The position numbers were made by a program, and so were the translations under genes. DNA of 36,059 bases from an uncultured Prevotella sp. (lineage in GTDB: Bacteria; Bacteroidota; Bacteroidia; Bacteroidales; Bacteroidaceae), in NCBI GenBank assembly GCA_937877595.1, contig CALFIY010000095.1, forward strand, positions 1-36,059, read 5' to 3'. Under the pieces are notes generated by a model. The model saw only the letters and a program-made list of their open reading frames with translations. It was not told the origin of the DNA and ran no database searches. The number at the start of each line of letters is the position of its first letter. Positions within the stretch are counted from its first letter, which is position 1. Below, piece after piece: positions 25,253 through 33,131 of this stretch.

Positions 25253-26206
25253 ATGGAATTAAAAGGAACTTATACAGCGAGCGAAAATCGTTACGACACT
25301 GCCGACAGAATGTATCAGCGTTGTGGACGTAGTGGCGTTTTGCTGCCAAGGGTGAGCCTTGGTTTCTGGCACAACTTTGGCGGTGTTGACCCATACGAGC
25401 GTAGCCGCGCCATCACACACTACGCTTTCGACCATGGCATTACCCATTTTGACCTTGCCAACAACTACGGACCGCCATACGGCTCTGCAGAGGACACTAT
25501 GGGCCGTCTCATTGACGACGACTTCCGCCCTTATCGCGATGAACTTTTCATTGCAACCAAGGCAGGCTATGACATGTGGCCCGGTCCGTACGGCAACTGG
25601 GGCTCACGCAAATATCTGATGACTTCGCTCGAACAGTCGTTGCGCAGAATGCATTTGGATTATGTAGACCTGTTCTACAGTCACCGTTATGACCCGGAAA
25701 CTCCGCTCGAAGAGACTTTGCAGGCTCTTGTCGATGTGGTGCGCCAAGGCAAAGCGCTTTACGTGGGCATTTCGCGCTGGCCGCTTGAGGCTCTGAAAGT
25801 TGCCAACGAATATCTGCGCTCACGTGATGTCCCGTTGCTGATATATCAGGGACGTCTGAACATGCTTGATCGTGAACCTATGGACGAAGGCATACTGCAA
25901 TACTGCCATGATGCAGGCATCGGCTTCATAGCATTCTCTCCATTGGCTCAGGGACTTCTCACAGACCGTTATCTTAACGGCATTCCAGCCGACTCGCGCA
26001 TGGCGCGCGAACATTTTTTGAAAAGCGAGCGCCTGACACCTCAACTCATGGAGTATCTGGCTCAGTTGAAACAGAAAGCCAATGCTTCAGGAGAGACAAT
26101 AGCCCAGCAGGCACTGCGATGGGTACTGGATCAAGAGGGAATAACGAGCGTGCTCGTCGGTGCCAGCAGCACATCGCAACTGGAGGGAAATCTGAAAGTC
26201 ATTTAA
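25253..26206 (+). CDS. Aldo/keto reductase (YghZ-like), C-terminally short
   Basis: This 317-residue NADPH-dependent oxidoreductase is of the YghZ/Kv-beta-like AKR group, whose E. coli member reduces L-glyceraldehyde 3-phosphate. The catalytic tetrad is present: Asp67 (HFDLANNY), Tyr72, Lys103 (ATKAGYD) and His144 (YSHRYD). Characteristic segments are SLGFWHNFG, WPGPYG and FIAFSPLAQGLLTDRYLNGIP. The cofactor motif SVLVGASSTSQLEGNL is followed after only two residues by a stop. Related proteins continue for ~30-38 residues (a helix and C-terminal tail). The stop lies inside the last codons of the convergent DUF3109 gene (8-nt overlap). The enzyme may be altered in cofactor binding or stability. 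Confidence 0.88.
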   Translation: MELKGTYTASENRYDTADRMYQRCGRSGVLLPRVSLGFWHNFGGVDPYERSRAITHYAFDHGITHFDLANNYGPPYGSAEDTMGRLIDDDFRPYRDELFIATKAGYDMWPGPYGNWGSRKYLMTSLEQSLRRMHLDYVDLFYSHRYDPETPLEETLQALVDVVRQGKALYVGISRWPLEALKVANEYLRSRDVPLLIYQGRLNMLDREPMDEGILQYCHDAGIGFIAFSPLAQGLLTDRYLNGIPADSRMAREHFLKSERLTPQLMEYLAQLKQKANASGETIAQQALRWVLDQEGITSVLVGASSTSQLEGNLKVI

Positions 26207-26789
26207 GAAGCATTTCTGCCACATTGCAGAGTTCGTCATACCACTCTTGTCCGAAGCGTCGCACCAGAGGCTCACGCAGAAACTTATACAGGGGAAGACC
26301 GAGCGCCTTCCCTTTTTCTATTGCATCGGCGCAAACGTTCCATCGGTGGTAGTTGAGTCCTATCAGGCCATCGGCAAACTGCTTTTCGCGAATAGGGTAA
26401 AGTGCGCAACTTATTGGCTTTGGAAATGCGGTTTCTCCCTTTCTGAAGGCGCACTCCAGGGCACACAGACAGTTTTCCCCGTCATAGCAGGTGAAGACGC
26501 AGTCGCGTCCACCGACAATACTTGTCACCATTTCGCCGTCGCGGTCGGCATAGGCCACGCCCTGAGAGTCAACCACGCTTTGTGCCTGAGCCGACATGCT
26601 GTTCCATGCTGCATCAAGCGACTCTTCTATTGCGCCAATCTCTTCGATGGTGACGGGAGCACCGGCATCGCCCTCTACACAGCAGATGCCCTTGCATTGC
26701 TCATAGTCGCAACAGAAGGGTTCGGTAAGGATTTCCGAACTGATTAGCACTCCGCTAATCTCAATAATAGGTGGTATGCGGTTGCTCAT
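26199..26789 (-). CDS. DUF3109 family cysteine-rich protein
   Basis: The protein has 196 residues and belongs to the DUF3109 family, of unknown function and common in Bacteroidota. It is cysteine-rich: FCCDYEQCKGICC near residue 25 and CVFTCYDGENCLCALEC followed by ISCALYPIRE around 95-130. The spacing suggests bound zinc or an iron-sulfur cluster, resembling the YkgJ-type cysteine cluster proteins, but no catalytic role can be read. It starts 4 nt after the ung stop on the same strand, so it is in the same operon. Its 3' end overlaps the convergent reductase gene by 8 nt. Confidence 0.88.
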   Translation of the reverse strand: MSNRIPPIIEISGVLISSEILTEPFCCDYEQCKGICCVEGDAGAPVTIEEIGAIEESLDAAWNSMSAQAQSVVDSQGVAYADRDGEMVTSIVGGRDCVFTCYDGENCLCALECAFRKGETAFPKPISCALYPIREKQFADGLIGLNYHRWNVCADAIEKGKALGLPLYKFLREPLVRRFGQEWYDELCNVAEMLLK

Positions 26790-26793
26790 TTTT

Positions 26794-27459
26794 CTACCAT
26801 GCTATAGGCGTTGCTCCATTTCGGAGAAGATATTCGTTGCATCGCGAAAACTGGTGCTGTCCAAACCATCCGCCTCTGTTGGCTGACAAGGGCGACGGAT
26901 GGACAGACTCCAAGACGAGATTGTTCGTGCGGTCTATCATGTAGCGTTTCGTACGGGCGAAGCCTCCCCACAGCATGTAGACAAGATGCTGGCGTCTTGA
27001 GGCGAGGGCTTGGATAGCGGCATCAGTGAATTGTTGCCATCCCAACTGAGAGTGGCTGTTAGCCTGATGGGCACGTACGGTGAGCGTGGCGTTGAGCAGA
27101 AGCACGCCCTGACGGGCCCAGCGCGTCAGATCGCCTGAAGTAGGAATCGGAAGTCCAAGGTCGTCGTGTATTTCCTTGAAAATGTTTTGCAGCGAGGGTG
27201 GAAAGATCACGCCTTCCTGTACGGAGAAACTTAGTCCGTGAGCCTGATGTGGCTCATGGTATGGGTCTTGGCCTATGATGACAACCTTGACAGCCTGGAA
27301 CGGACACAGATTGAAGGCGTTGAAGATAAGTTGGCCTGGTGGGAAACACTGCTGTTGCCTGTACTCTTGCCTGACAGCATCAGTGAGTTTGGCGAAATAT
27401 GGTTTTTCAAACTCTGCAGCGAGTTGTTCTTTCCACGAAGGCTCTATTTGTACGTTCAT
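26794..27459 (-). CDS. ung: Uracil-DNA glycosylase (family 1)
   Basis: This 221-residue enzyme excises uracil from DNA as the first step of base-excision repair. All UNG signatures are intact: GQDPYH with the catalytic Asp65, the Phe of GLSFSV that stacks on uracil, LLLNATLTV (uracil-binding Asn), and HPSPLSA with the catalytic His and DNA-intercalating Leu. The length is normal. It starts 12 nt after the barrel-receptor stop codon and is followed closely by DUF3109, implying one transcript. Confidence 0.96.
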   Translation of the reverse strand: MNVQIEPSWKEQLAAEFEKPYFAKLTDAVRQEYRQQQCFPPGQLIFNAFNLCPFQAVKVVIIGQDPYHEPHQAHGLSFSVQEGVIFPPSLQNIFKEIHDDLGLPIPTSGDLTRWARQGVLLLNATLTVRAHQANSHSQLGWQQFTDAAIQALASRRQHLVYMLWGGFARTKRYMIDRTNNLVLESVHPSPLSANRGGWFGQHQFSRCNEYLLRNGATPIAW

Positions 27460-27471
27460 AGTGTTGCTGGC

Positions 27472-29973
27472 TTATTGTTCGTAGCCGCCGAAGTTCTGCT
27501 GGTCGTCGTCGGCCGACGGTTGCTCGCCATCGCGTGCCGGTCGCTTGCGCTGGTTCATGTTGCCGAAGTTCCATGTCAGTTGAAGATTGACTCGTGGGTC
27601 GCGCCAATTCTTCTGGTGGCGCCAGAAAGAGTCGCTCTCCGTGTAGTTCTCCCAGTGCCGGCTTGCAAAGACGTCGCGCCAGTTGAAGGCAACGGCCAGG
27701 CGCTTGTTGAAGAACGTCTTGCGTAGTCCGAGGTCGAGCGATGCATTAGGCTTGCGGTAGCCCTGCGTGATTACGGCACGCGAGCGGTAGTTGCCAGTGG
27801 CTTGCAGCGATATGTCGTATGGCAGGATGAGCGAAGCAAGCAGTCTGCCGTTCCAGGAGAAACTCTTATCGCCCTGGCCGCTGACCACCTGATTGGCTAT
27901 AATGAAGTTGTAGTCGTCGAGTTTATAGTAGTAGCCGTTGAGTGTTGTGGTGAGGTCGAGTATGCGCCAAAGCCTGTCCTTCATTATAAGTTCTACGCCG
28001 GCGCTCTGGCTCTTTGCAACGTTCATGTTCGTCATATACATCAGTCCGTCCGTCTGGTCGCGATAGCGTATGCGCTGTATGATGTCTGTCGATGGGCGAT
28101 AGTATGTGCTGAGGCTCAGCGTGTGGTCGGTCCAGGTCTTCAGGAAATTAAGCGAGAAGGAGTTTGTATACTCTGGAGTCAACTCAGGGTTGCCGAATTC
28201 TACGATGGATGCATCGCGAGTGTTGCGGAACGAGTTGAGTTGGCCGCCCCACGGACGCCGCAGGCGCCGAGTATAGTTCAGTTGCAACTGTGCCGTCTTG
28301 CTTAAGTCGTAGTTGAGGAATAACGAGGGGAACAGTTGGAAGAAATCCTTGTCGTATGGCTTGTCGCGCAGCGTAGGATCGGCCTCTTGCCAGAAGTCGT
28401 AACTTTCCGTGTTGACGCGCCAGTATTCTCCGCGCAGGCCTGCCATGACGCCAAGTTTGCCCAGTCGGGTGTTGAGCGTGGCATAGGCAGCATGTACGTC
28501 AATGGAGTAGATAAACCTGTTGTAGAAGTTGAAGTCTTCGCTGGTGTTTTCGCCAAACCAGTTGTCACCCGACCAAGAGCGCTGTGGTGTGTTCTCGTGT
28601 GAGAAGCGTCCGTCGTAACCAGCCTCCAGTTTTGTCTTTTCGCTCAGTTGGTTTTCGTAGTCGAGTTTTGCTTCCCACGAACGGTTGCGGATGTTCATGG
28701 GCCGGTACTGGTAGCCGAAGTATGCAGCGCCGGTGGTCATAACGGCAGGATATGGCGGCAGCAGGACGTTGTAGTCGAGGTAGTAATTGTCGTTGTCGCT
28801 CATCCAGCGGTTGTATTCCACGTGGGCGGTGAGTTTGTGATTGTCGGAAAAGCGGTGCTCGTAGCCCAGTTCTGCGTGATACATGTGCATATTGCCGTCT
28901 CCTGTTGTCAGGCGGTACATCTGGCGATTATCCGTCGAAGCCAGTAGGCCGTAGTGGTACAGGGCTTCGTTCTTGTCGTCGTTTCCGCCTTGCAGCGTCA
29001 TGCCGCCCAGCGTTATGTCGTCGTGTTTCGTTGGATGCCATGTCAGTCCCATGCGTGCAAACAGGCCGCCGCCGCGATTTGCACGCTGGCTTTCCGAGTT
29101 CTCGTAGGTGAGAGTCTGCTTCAAGGTCTGCTGTGCCTCGTTGCCTCCGCTGCCGCGACGCCTGCGATAGCCGATATTGGCATAAGCGTCGAGTGGACCA
29201 CTGGAGTAGTTGATGTTGCCGCCAACGTTCCACCCCTTGTGGTTGTTGACGCCGCTTTGCAGCGAGCCGTAGTATCCTGCCCTGCGGTCGCGTTTCAGTA
29301 CAATGTTTATAATGCCGGCAGAACCCTCTGGAGAGTATTTTGCCGACGGATTGTCTATCACCTCAATTTTTTCTATCGACTCCGCAGGAATTTGCTGGAG
29401 TATCTCGTAGCGGTTGTCGCTTGTCAGACCGCTCGCCTTGCCGTTTATCCACACTTCTACAGAAGAGTTGCCGCGCAGTGATATTTCTCCGTCGGTGGTT
29501 ACTTCAATGCTTGGAATATTTTCAAGCAGGTCGGTAGCCACGCCGCCGGCAGCGGCAAGCACCTGGTCTACGGTAAATGTCTTGCGGTCTACCTCAAGTT
29601 TCATTTGTGAACGCTGTCCAGTAACCTGCACCTCGCGCAACTGGCGTGCGTCTTCGCTCAGATATATGGCGTTGTAACTGACGTGGCGCTGCTGCGCGGA
29701 GATGGAGAAGCGGCGCGTCACCTGTTTGTAGCCAACAAAGGATATCTGCAACTGGTAGTTGCCGTCTTGCAGTCCCTCAATGCGAAACTGGCCGCGCGAG
29801 TCGGTGATGGCTCCTTTTATCACTCGCCCTGCCGAAGTCTGTACTGCTACATTTACAAACTGCATTACCTCGTCGCTTTGCTTGTCTATCACCTTTCCTC
29901 GCACTATGCCCTGGGCTGCTGCGCTGATGGTGAGTACTACAAACAAGATGGGAATCAGTAGTCGTCTTGTCAT
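27472..29973 (-). CDS. TonB-dependent-receptor-like outer-membrane barrel protein (carboxypeptidase-regulatory-like + plug + barrel)
   Basis: The protein has 833 residues. The start at ATG 29971-29973 gives the signal peptide MTRRLLIPILFVVLTISAAAQ. A longer frame from 30183 adds 70 residues of non-signal sequence across the promoter and is rejected. Order: carboxypeptidase-regulatory-like beta-sandwich (about 22-105), a TonB plug-like domain (about 115-230; VEVWINGKASGL, EVIDNPSAKYSPEGSAGIINIVLKR), then a ~600-residue beta-barrel rich in aromatic residues. No SusD partner is adjacent, so this is the outer-membrane-beta-barrel family rather than a SusC. The cargo is unknown. It is divergent from the sensor kinase and leads into ung and DUF3109. 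Confidence 0.88.
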   Translation of the reverse strand: MTRRLLIPILFVVLTISAAAQGIVRGKVIDKQSDEVMQFVNVAVQTSAGRVIKGAITDSRGQFRIEGLQDGNYQLQISFVGYKQVTRRFSISAQQRHVSYNAIYLSEDARQLREVQVTGQRSQMKLEVDRKTFTVDQVLAAAGGVATDLLENIPSIEVTTDGEISLRGNSSVEVWINGKASGLTSDNRYEILQQIPAESIEKIEVIDNPSAKYSPEGSAGIINIVLKRDRRAGYYGSLQSGVNNHKGWNVGGNINYSSGPLDAYANIGYRRRRGSGGNEAQQTLKQTLTYENSESQRANRGGGLFARMGLTWHPTKHDDITLGGMTLQGGNDDKNEALYHYGLLASTDNRQMYRLTTGDGNMHMYHAELGYEHRFSDNHKLTAHVEYNRWMSDNDNYYLDYNVLLPPYPAVMTTGAAYFGYQYRPMNIRNRSWEAKLDYENQLSEKTKLEAGYDGRFSHENTPQRSWSGDNWFGENTSEDFNFYNRFIYSIDVHAAYATLNTRLGKLGVMAGLRGEYWRVNTESYDFWQEADPTLRDKPYDKDFFQLFPSLFLNYDLSKTAQLQLNYTRRLRRPWGGQLNSFRNTRDASIVEFGNPELTPEYTNSFSLNFLKTWTDHTLSLSTYYRPSTDIIQRIRYRDQTDGLMYMTNMNVAKSQSAGVELIMKDRLWRILDLTTTLNGYYYKLDDYNFIIANQVVSGQGDKSFSWNGRLLASLILPYDISLQATGNYRSRAVITQGYRKPNASLDLGLRKTFFNKRLAVAFNWRDVFASRHWENYTESDSFWRHQKNWRDPRVNLQLTWNFGNMNQRKRPARDGEQPSADDDQQNFGGYEQ

Positions 29974-29996
29974 ATTAAAACAAAAAATAATGGGCG

Positions 29997-30004
29997 CAAA
30001 ATTA
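29997..30004 (-). promoter_or_regulatory. -7 element of the barrel-receptor/ung operon
   Basis: The minus strand reads TAATTTTG followed by C, 23 nt before the receptor ATG. No clear -33 element is visible. It lies in the 160-nt divergent region shared with the sensor kinase. Confidence 0.5.
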
Positions 30005-30097
30005 CGCAAATTTGTTGAAACACAGGATATCTGCACCTTTTTTTCGTGGCAAGATGGCGTTTTGTGGAAATACTTTCTAAATGCTTCCGGAATTTTT

Positions 30098-30128
30098 TTT
30101 GTACTGCCCCCGACTTTTCGTATCTTTG
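30098..30128 (+). promoter_or_regulatory. Promoter of the sensor kinase gene (very short or no leader)
   Basis: TTTG (30098-30101) and TATCTTTG (30121-30128), followed by C, are separated by 19 nt, an excellent match. Only 5 nt separate the -7 element from the ATG at 30134, so the transcript would begin at or within a few bases of the start codon. Confidence 0.65.
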
Positions 30129-30133
30129 CAGGC

Positions 30134-31981
30134 ATGAAGAAGGTTTTATTACGCTGTGTTTCTCTGATGCTGTTTCTCTGCATGGCTCTTTGTGCAGCAG
30201 GGCGCGACTCTGCGGCAGTGGAAAAGGCAGGGAAGAAACGCTTACAGCATTTGTTGGAACTTTACAACAACGATCTTAATGACTCTTTAATACATCAGGC
30301 AGAGCGCGACATGGCGTTCTATAAGGCCAATAAGTTATGGGAATTCTATTTCGACACGTGGATGCATGTTGTCAACACCTATAACTTCAGCGGACGGGTG
30401 AACATGGCGCTGATGCAGGTGAAACTAATGCACGAGGACGCCTCGCAGCGCAACGATGTCTATGGCATGGCGCTGGCCAGTTACGCCATGGGCAATGCCT
30501 ATATCAACATGGGCTACAACGATGAGGCTATCAGTTGCTACAAGCAGTGTATAGCGCTGTCGAAGAATGTTGATAATAACAATATGAAGGTGCTCAACGA
30601 CGTCTATTCGTACTACTGCGATGCGCTCAACGACGCCAAGCGATACAGTGAGATGCCCGACGTGATACGCGAGTGGAACGAGCATATTCGTACGCTGATG
30701 AAAAAGCCGGAGAACGCGCAGAAGTCACATGCCGACGTGTGGTGGGCCTACTATTACCTGGCCTGTGCACAGTATAATCTTGGTACAGGCAATCTCGTCG
30801 AGGCCGAGGCTGCGATCGACAGTGCTGCGGTACACTCGAAGGGCAACGGCGACTTTGTTCCGATGAGCGTGCTCTTCTACCGCGCCGAACTGTATCTGAA
30901 GCGGCAAGACTACCAGCAAGCCTATGTGTACAACAGCCGTAGGCTGGAGAAAAGCCTTGACTACGACGACATGTCGTCAATGCTTCTTATCTATGAGCAG
31001 CGCGCAAAGATACTCAGTGGCATGGAGTACTATAAGGAGAGCGCTGAGATGTATCGTAAGGCTTACGAGTTGAGCGACTCCATATATAAGAAAGATGTAC
31101 GCACGCAGATAAACGAACTGAACACCATGTTCCGCGTCAGCGAGATAGAACTCGTGCAGCGGCTGGAGCGCAACAGGGCTGTAACGATGACCGTGGTGGT
31201 GCTGGCCATCGCTCTGGCGTTGCTTGTAGGCTATTGGTACTGGACGAGCCGCCGTTTGCGTCGCACCAATGGCGAACTTGCCATCGCCCGCGACCAGGCC
31301 CAGGAATCTCTGCGCATGAAATCGGACTTCATAAAGAACATGTCGCACGAGATACGCACGCCGCTGAATATCCTGTCGGGCTTCGCGCAACTGTTGGCAC
31401 AGCCGGACACAGAACTACCTGCCGACGTGCGCCAGGAGGCAAGCGAGAAGATACAGGAAAATACCAACCGCATAACGTCGCTCGTCAATCGTATGTTGGC
31501 GCTCTCCGAGTCGAGCAGCCGCAACCGTATAGAGAGGACCGACGACATAGCGCTGAACCAACTCTGCCGCAATGCGATAGCAAAGAGTGGAGTGGCCGAG
31601 CAGCAGCGGTGTGCTTTCATGTTTGACACTAAGGCCGACGAGAACCTGCATATTGTCACAGCCGAGAACGATGCAGTTCAGGCTATTTCCCACCTGCTTG
31701 ACAACGCGATGAAATTCACACCCGAGGGTGGCGAGATACGCATGCGCTGCAGCACGGAAGAGGATAGGGCAGTCCTGACAATAGAAGACACTGGCTGTGG
31801 AGTGCCTGGCGACAAGGCTGACGATATTTTTGAGGAATTTGTGCAACTTGACGAATTCCAGGAGGGCGTCGGTATCGGTCTGTCGCTAAGCAGGAATATT
31901 GCGCGGCGGCTTGGCGGCGACTTGGTGCTCGACACAAGTTATAGCGACGGGGCGCGTTTCGTATTGTCGCTGCCGCTATAA
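30134..31981 (+). CDS. TPR-containing sensor histidine kinase
   Basis: The protein has 615 residues. The signal peptide (MKKVLLRCVSLMLFLCMALCAAG) leads a periplasmic helical region of TPR-like repeats (about 60-325; ASYAMGNAYINMGYNDEAISCYKQ is one). One membrane helix follows (about 351-371, TVVVLAIALALLVGYWYW). The cytoplasmic HisKA domain carries the phosphoacceptor His405 in FIKNMSHEIRTPLN. The HATPase domain has N box HLLDNAMKF, DTGCGVP, and GVGIGLS. There is no receiver domain and no response regulator beside it, so its partner is elsewhere. An upstream in-frame extension to 29759 runs antisense through the receptor gene and is rejected. The gene is divergent from the barrel receptor. 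Confidence 0.92.
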   Translation: MKKVLLRCVSLMLFLCMALCAAGRDSAAVEKAGKKRLQHLLELYNNDLNDSLIHQAERDMAFYKANKLWEFYFDTWMHVVNTYNFSGRVNMALMQVKLMHEDASQRNDVYGMALASYAMGNAYINMGYNDEAISCYKQCIALSKNVDNNNMKVLNDVYSYYCDALNDAKRYSEMPDVIREWNEHIRTLMKKPENAQKSHADVWWAYYYLACAQYNLGTGNLVEAEAAIDSAAVHSKGNGDFVPMSVLFYRAELYLKRQDYQQAYVYNSRRLEKSLDYDDMSSMLLIYEQRAKILSGMEYYKESAEMYRKAYELSDSIYKKDVRTQINELNTMFRVSEIELVQRLERNRAVTMTVVVLAIALALLVGYWYWTSRRLRRTNGELAIARDQAQESLRMKSDFIKNMSHEIRTPLNILSGFAQLLAQPDTELPADVRQEASEKIQENTNRITSLVNRMLALSESSSRNRIERTDDIALNQLCRNAIAKSGVAEQQRCAFMFDTKADENLHIVTAENDAVQAISHLLDNAMKFTPEGGEIRMRCSTEEDRAVLTIEDTGCGVPGDKADDIFEEFVQLDEFQEGVGIGLSLSRNIARRLGGDLVLDTSYSDGARFVLSLPL

Positions 31982-31995
31982 CAGTAATATATCAT

Positions 31996-33114
31996 TCAGG
32001 CAAGCAACTGCCTGTACAATTCAACAACTTGAGAGGCTACGCCGCTGCCGGCGAAGCGCTGTATGTACTGCTTGCTGTGGGCTATGCGTAAAGCGCGCTC
32101 GGGGGCATTGCGCAACATTCGTTTGACGGCATTGGCCAGTCCCTGTGCGTCGTCGGGCGCTACATACAGGCTGGCTTCGCCGCCAGCCTCTTCCAGACAT
32201 GAGCCTGTGCATGCCACAACAGGCAGTCCTTTGGCTATAGCCTCGATTATGGGAATGCCAAAACCTTCGTAACGACTTGGATATACGAATACTTCTGCCA
32301 GAGAATAGATAGAGGCAAGTTGTTCGTCGCTTATGCCGCTGAGCAGATGTATTCGCTGGCTCTTTGGCAACTGTTTTGCATATTTGGTCTGCCTTCCTAC
32401 GGCCACTAGATGGATGTCTTCTGGCAGCCAGCGCAGCGCCTTGGCTGCCAGAAGCAGATTTTTGCGCTCCTCTATGGTGCCTACGCAGAGAATGAATCGC
32501 TCCGGCAGCGACAACTCACGCCGCGTGGCATCAAGTATGCTTGGGGAAGGCTGCTCAGTGAAGCGTGGCGAAAAACTCTGGTAGATGACGCTGATGTCAC
32601 TCTCTTTTACAAGGTCGCCGCCAAACTCCAGAATGTCGCGCTTTGTACATTCGCTGATGGCAATGATGTGGCTCGCCTCGCGCAGGGTGCGCAGAAATTT
32701 CCAGCGGTATATTCGGGCATCGAAGAATGAGTAGTACTCCGGATGGCGCAGGAAGATAAGGTCGTGGATGGTGACTATGCCAGGGATGCCAGCCTGGCGC
32801 AGACCGATGGGAAGTTCGCCCGAAAGGCCATGGTACAGGTCGACGCCGTCGCTGCGCAACTGGCCAACGATGCCGCGCGAGCGCCAAAGGCTCTTGCCTA
32901 TGGCAGTATGACAGGAGGCCGGATAGCAGTATCTGGCGCGTGGGCCTTCCGCTACCTGGCTGCGCAGATGGTCGCGCCCAGCGTCGGGGGCATACAGCGA
33001 CAGGCGCAGGTCGGGCTCGTCCAGTTTCAGGAGGTCGTTTACCAGCGTCCTGCCATAACTGCCCAGCCCTGTGGCGTTGCGCACTATGCGCTTGGCGTCA
33101 ATACCTACGTGCAT
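31996..33114 (-). CDS. Glycosyltransferase family 4 (GT-B)
   Basis: This 372-residue protein transfers sugars from nucleotide-sugar donors, probably in surface polysaccharide or glycolipid synthesis. The N-terminus HVGIDAKRIVRNATGLGSYGRTLVNDLL is typical of GT4 mannosyltransferase-like proteins. The C-terminal donor domain has FILCVGTIEERKNLLLAAKAL and the E-x7-E motif in YEGFGIPIIEAIAKGLPVVA. Two ATG codons compete. The one at 33112-33114 gives the normal family N-terminus and sits 17 nt after cysS, while the upstream one (33150) overlaps cysS. It is likely cotranscribed with cysS. Donor and acceptor are not predictable. Confidence 0.88.
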   Translation of the reverse strand: MHVGIDAKRIVRNATGLGSYGRTLVNDLLKLDEPDLRLSLYAPDAGRDHLRSQVAEGPRARYCYPASCHTAIGKSLWRSRGIVGQLRSDGVDLYHGLSGELPIGLRQAGIPGIVTIHDLIFLRHPEYYSFFDARIYRWKFLRTLREASHIIAISECTKRDILEFGGDLVKESDISVIYQSFSPRFTEQPSPSILDATRRELSLPERFILCVGTIEERKNLLLAAKALRWLPEDIHLVAVGRQTKYAKQLPKSQRIHLLSGISDEQLASIYSLAEVFVYPSRYEGFGIPIIEAIAKGLPVVACTGSCLEEAGGEASLYVAPDDAQGLANAVKRMLRNAPERALRIAHSKQYIQRFAGSGVASQVVELYRQLLA

Positions 33115-33131
33115 CTCGTGGTGCAAAAGTG

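Noticed and set aside
29759..30133. N-terminal extension of the sensor kinase
   Set aside because: It overlaps the receptor gene in antisense and lacks family similarity. The ATG at 30134 begins a signal peptide directly after a good promoter.
29974..30183. N-terminal extension of the barrel receptor by 70 codons
   Set aside because: It would place the signal peptide internally and run across the divergent promoter region. The ATG at 29971-29973 starts a normal signal peptide.
31998..32030. CAGGCA/TGCCTG hairpin as a terminator for the sensor kinase
   Set aside because: It lies within the glycosyltransferase coding end and is not followed by a T run on the kinase strand.
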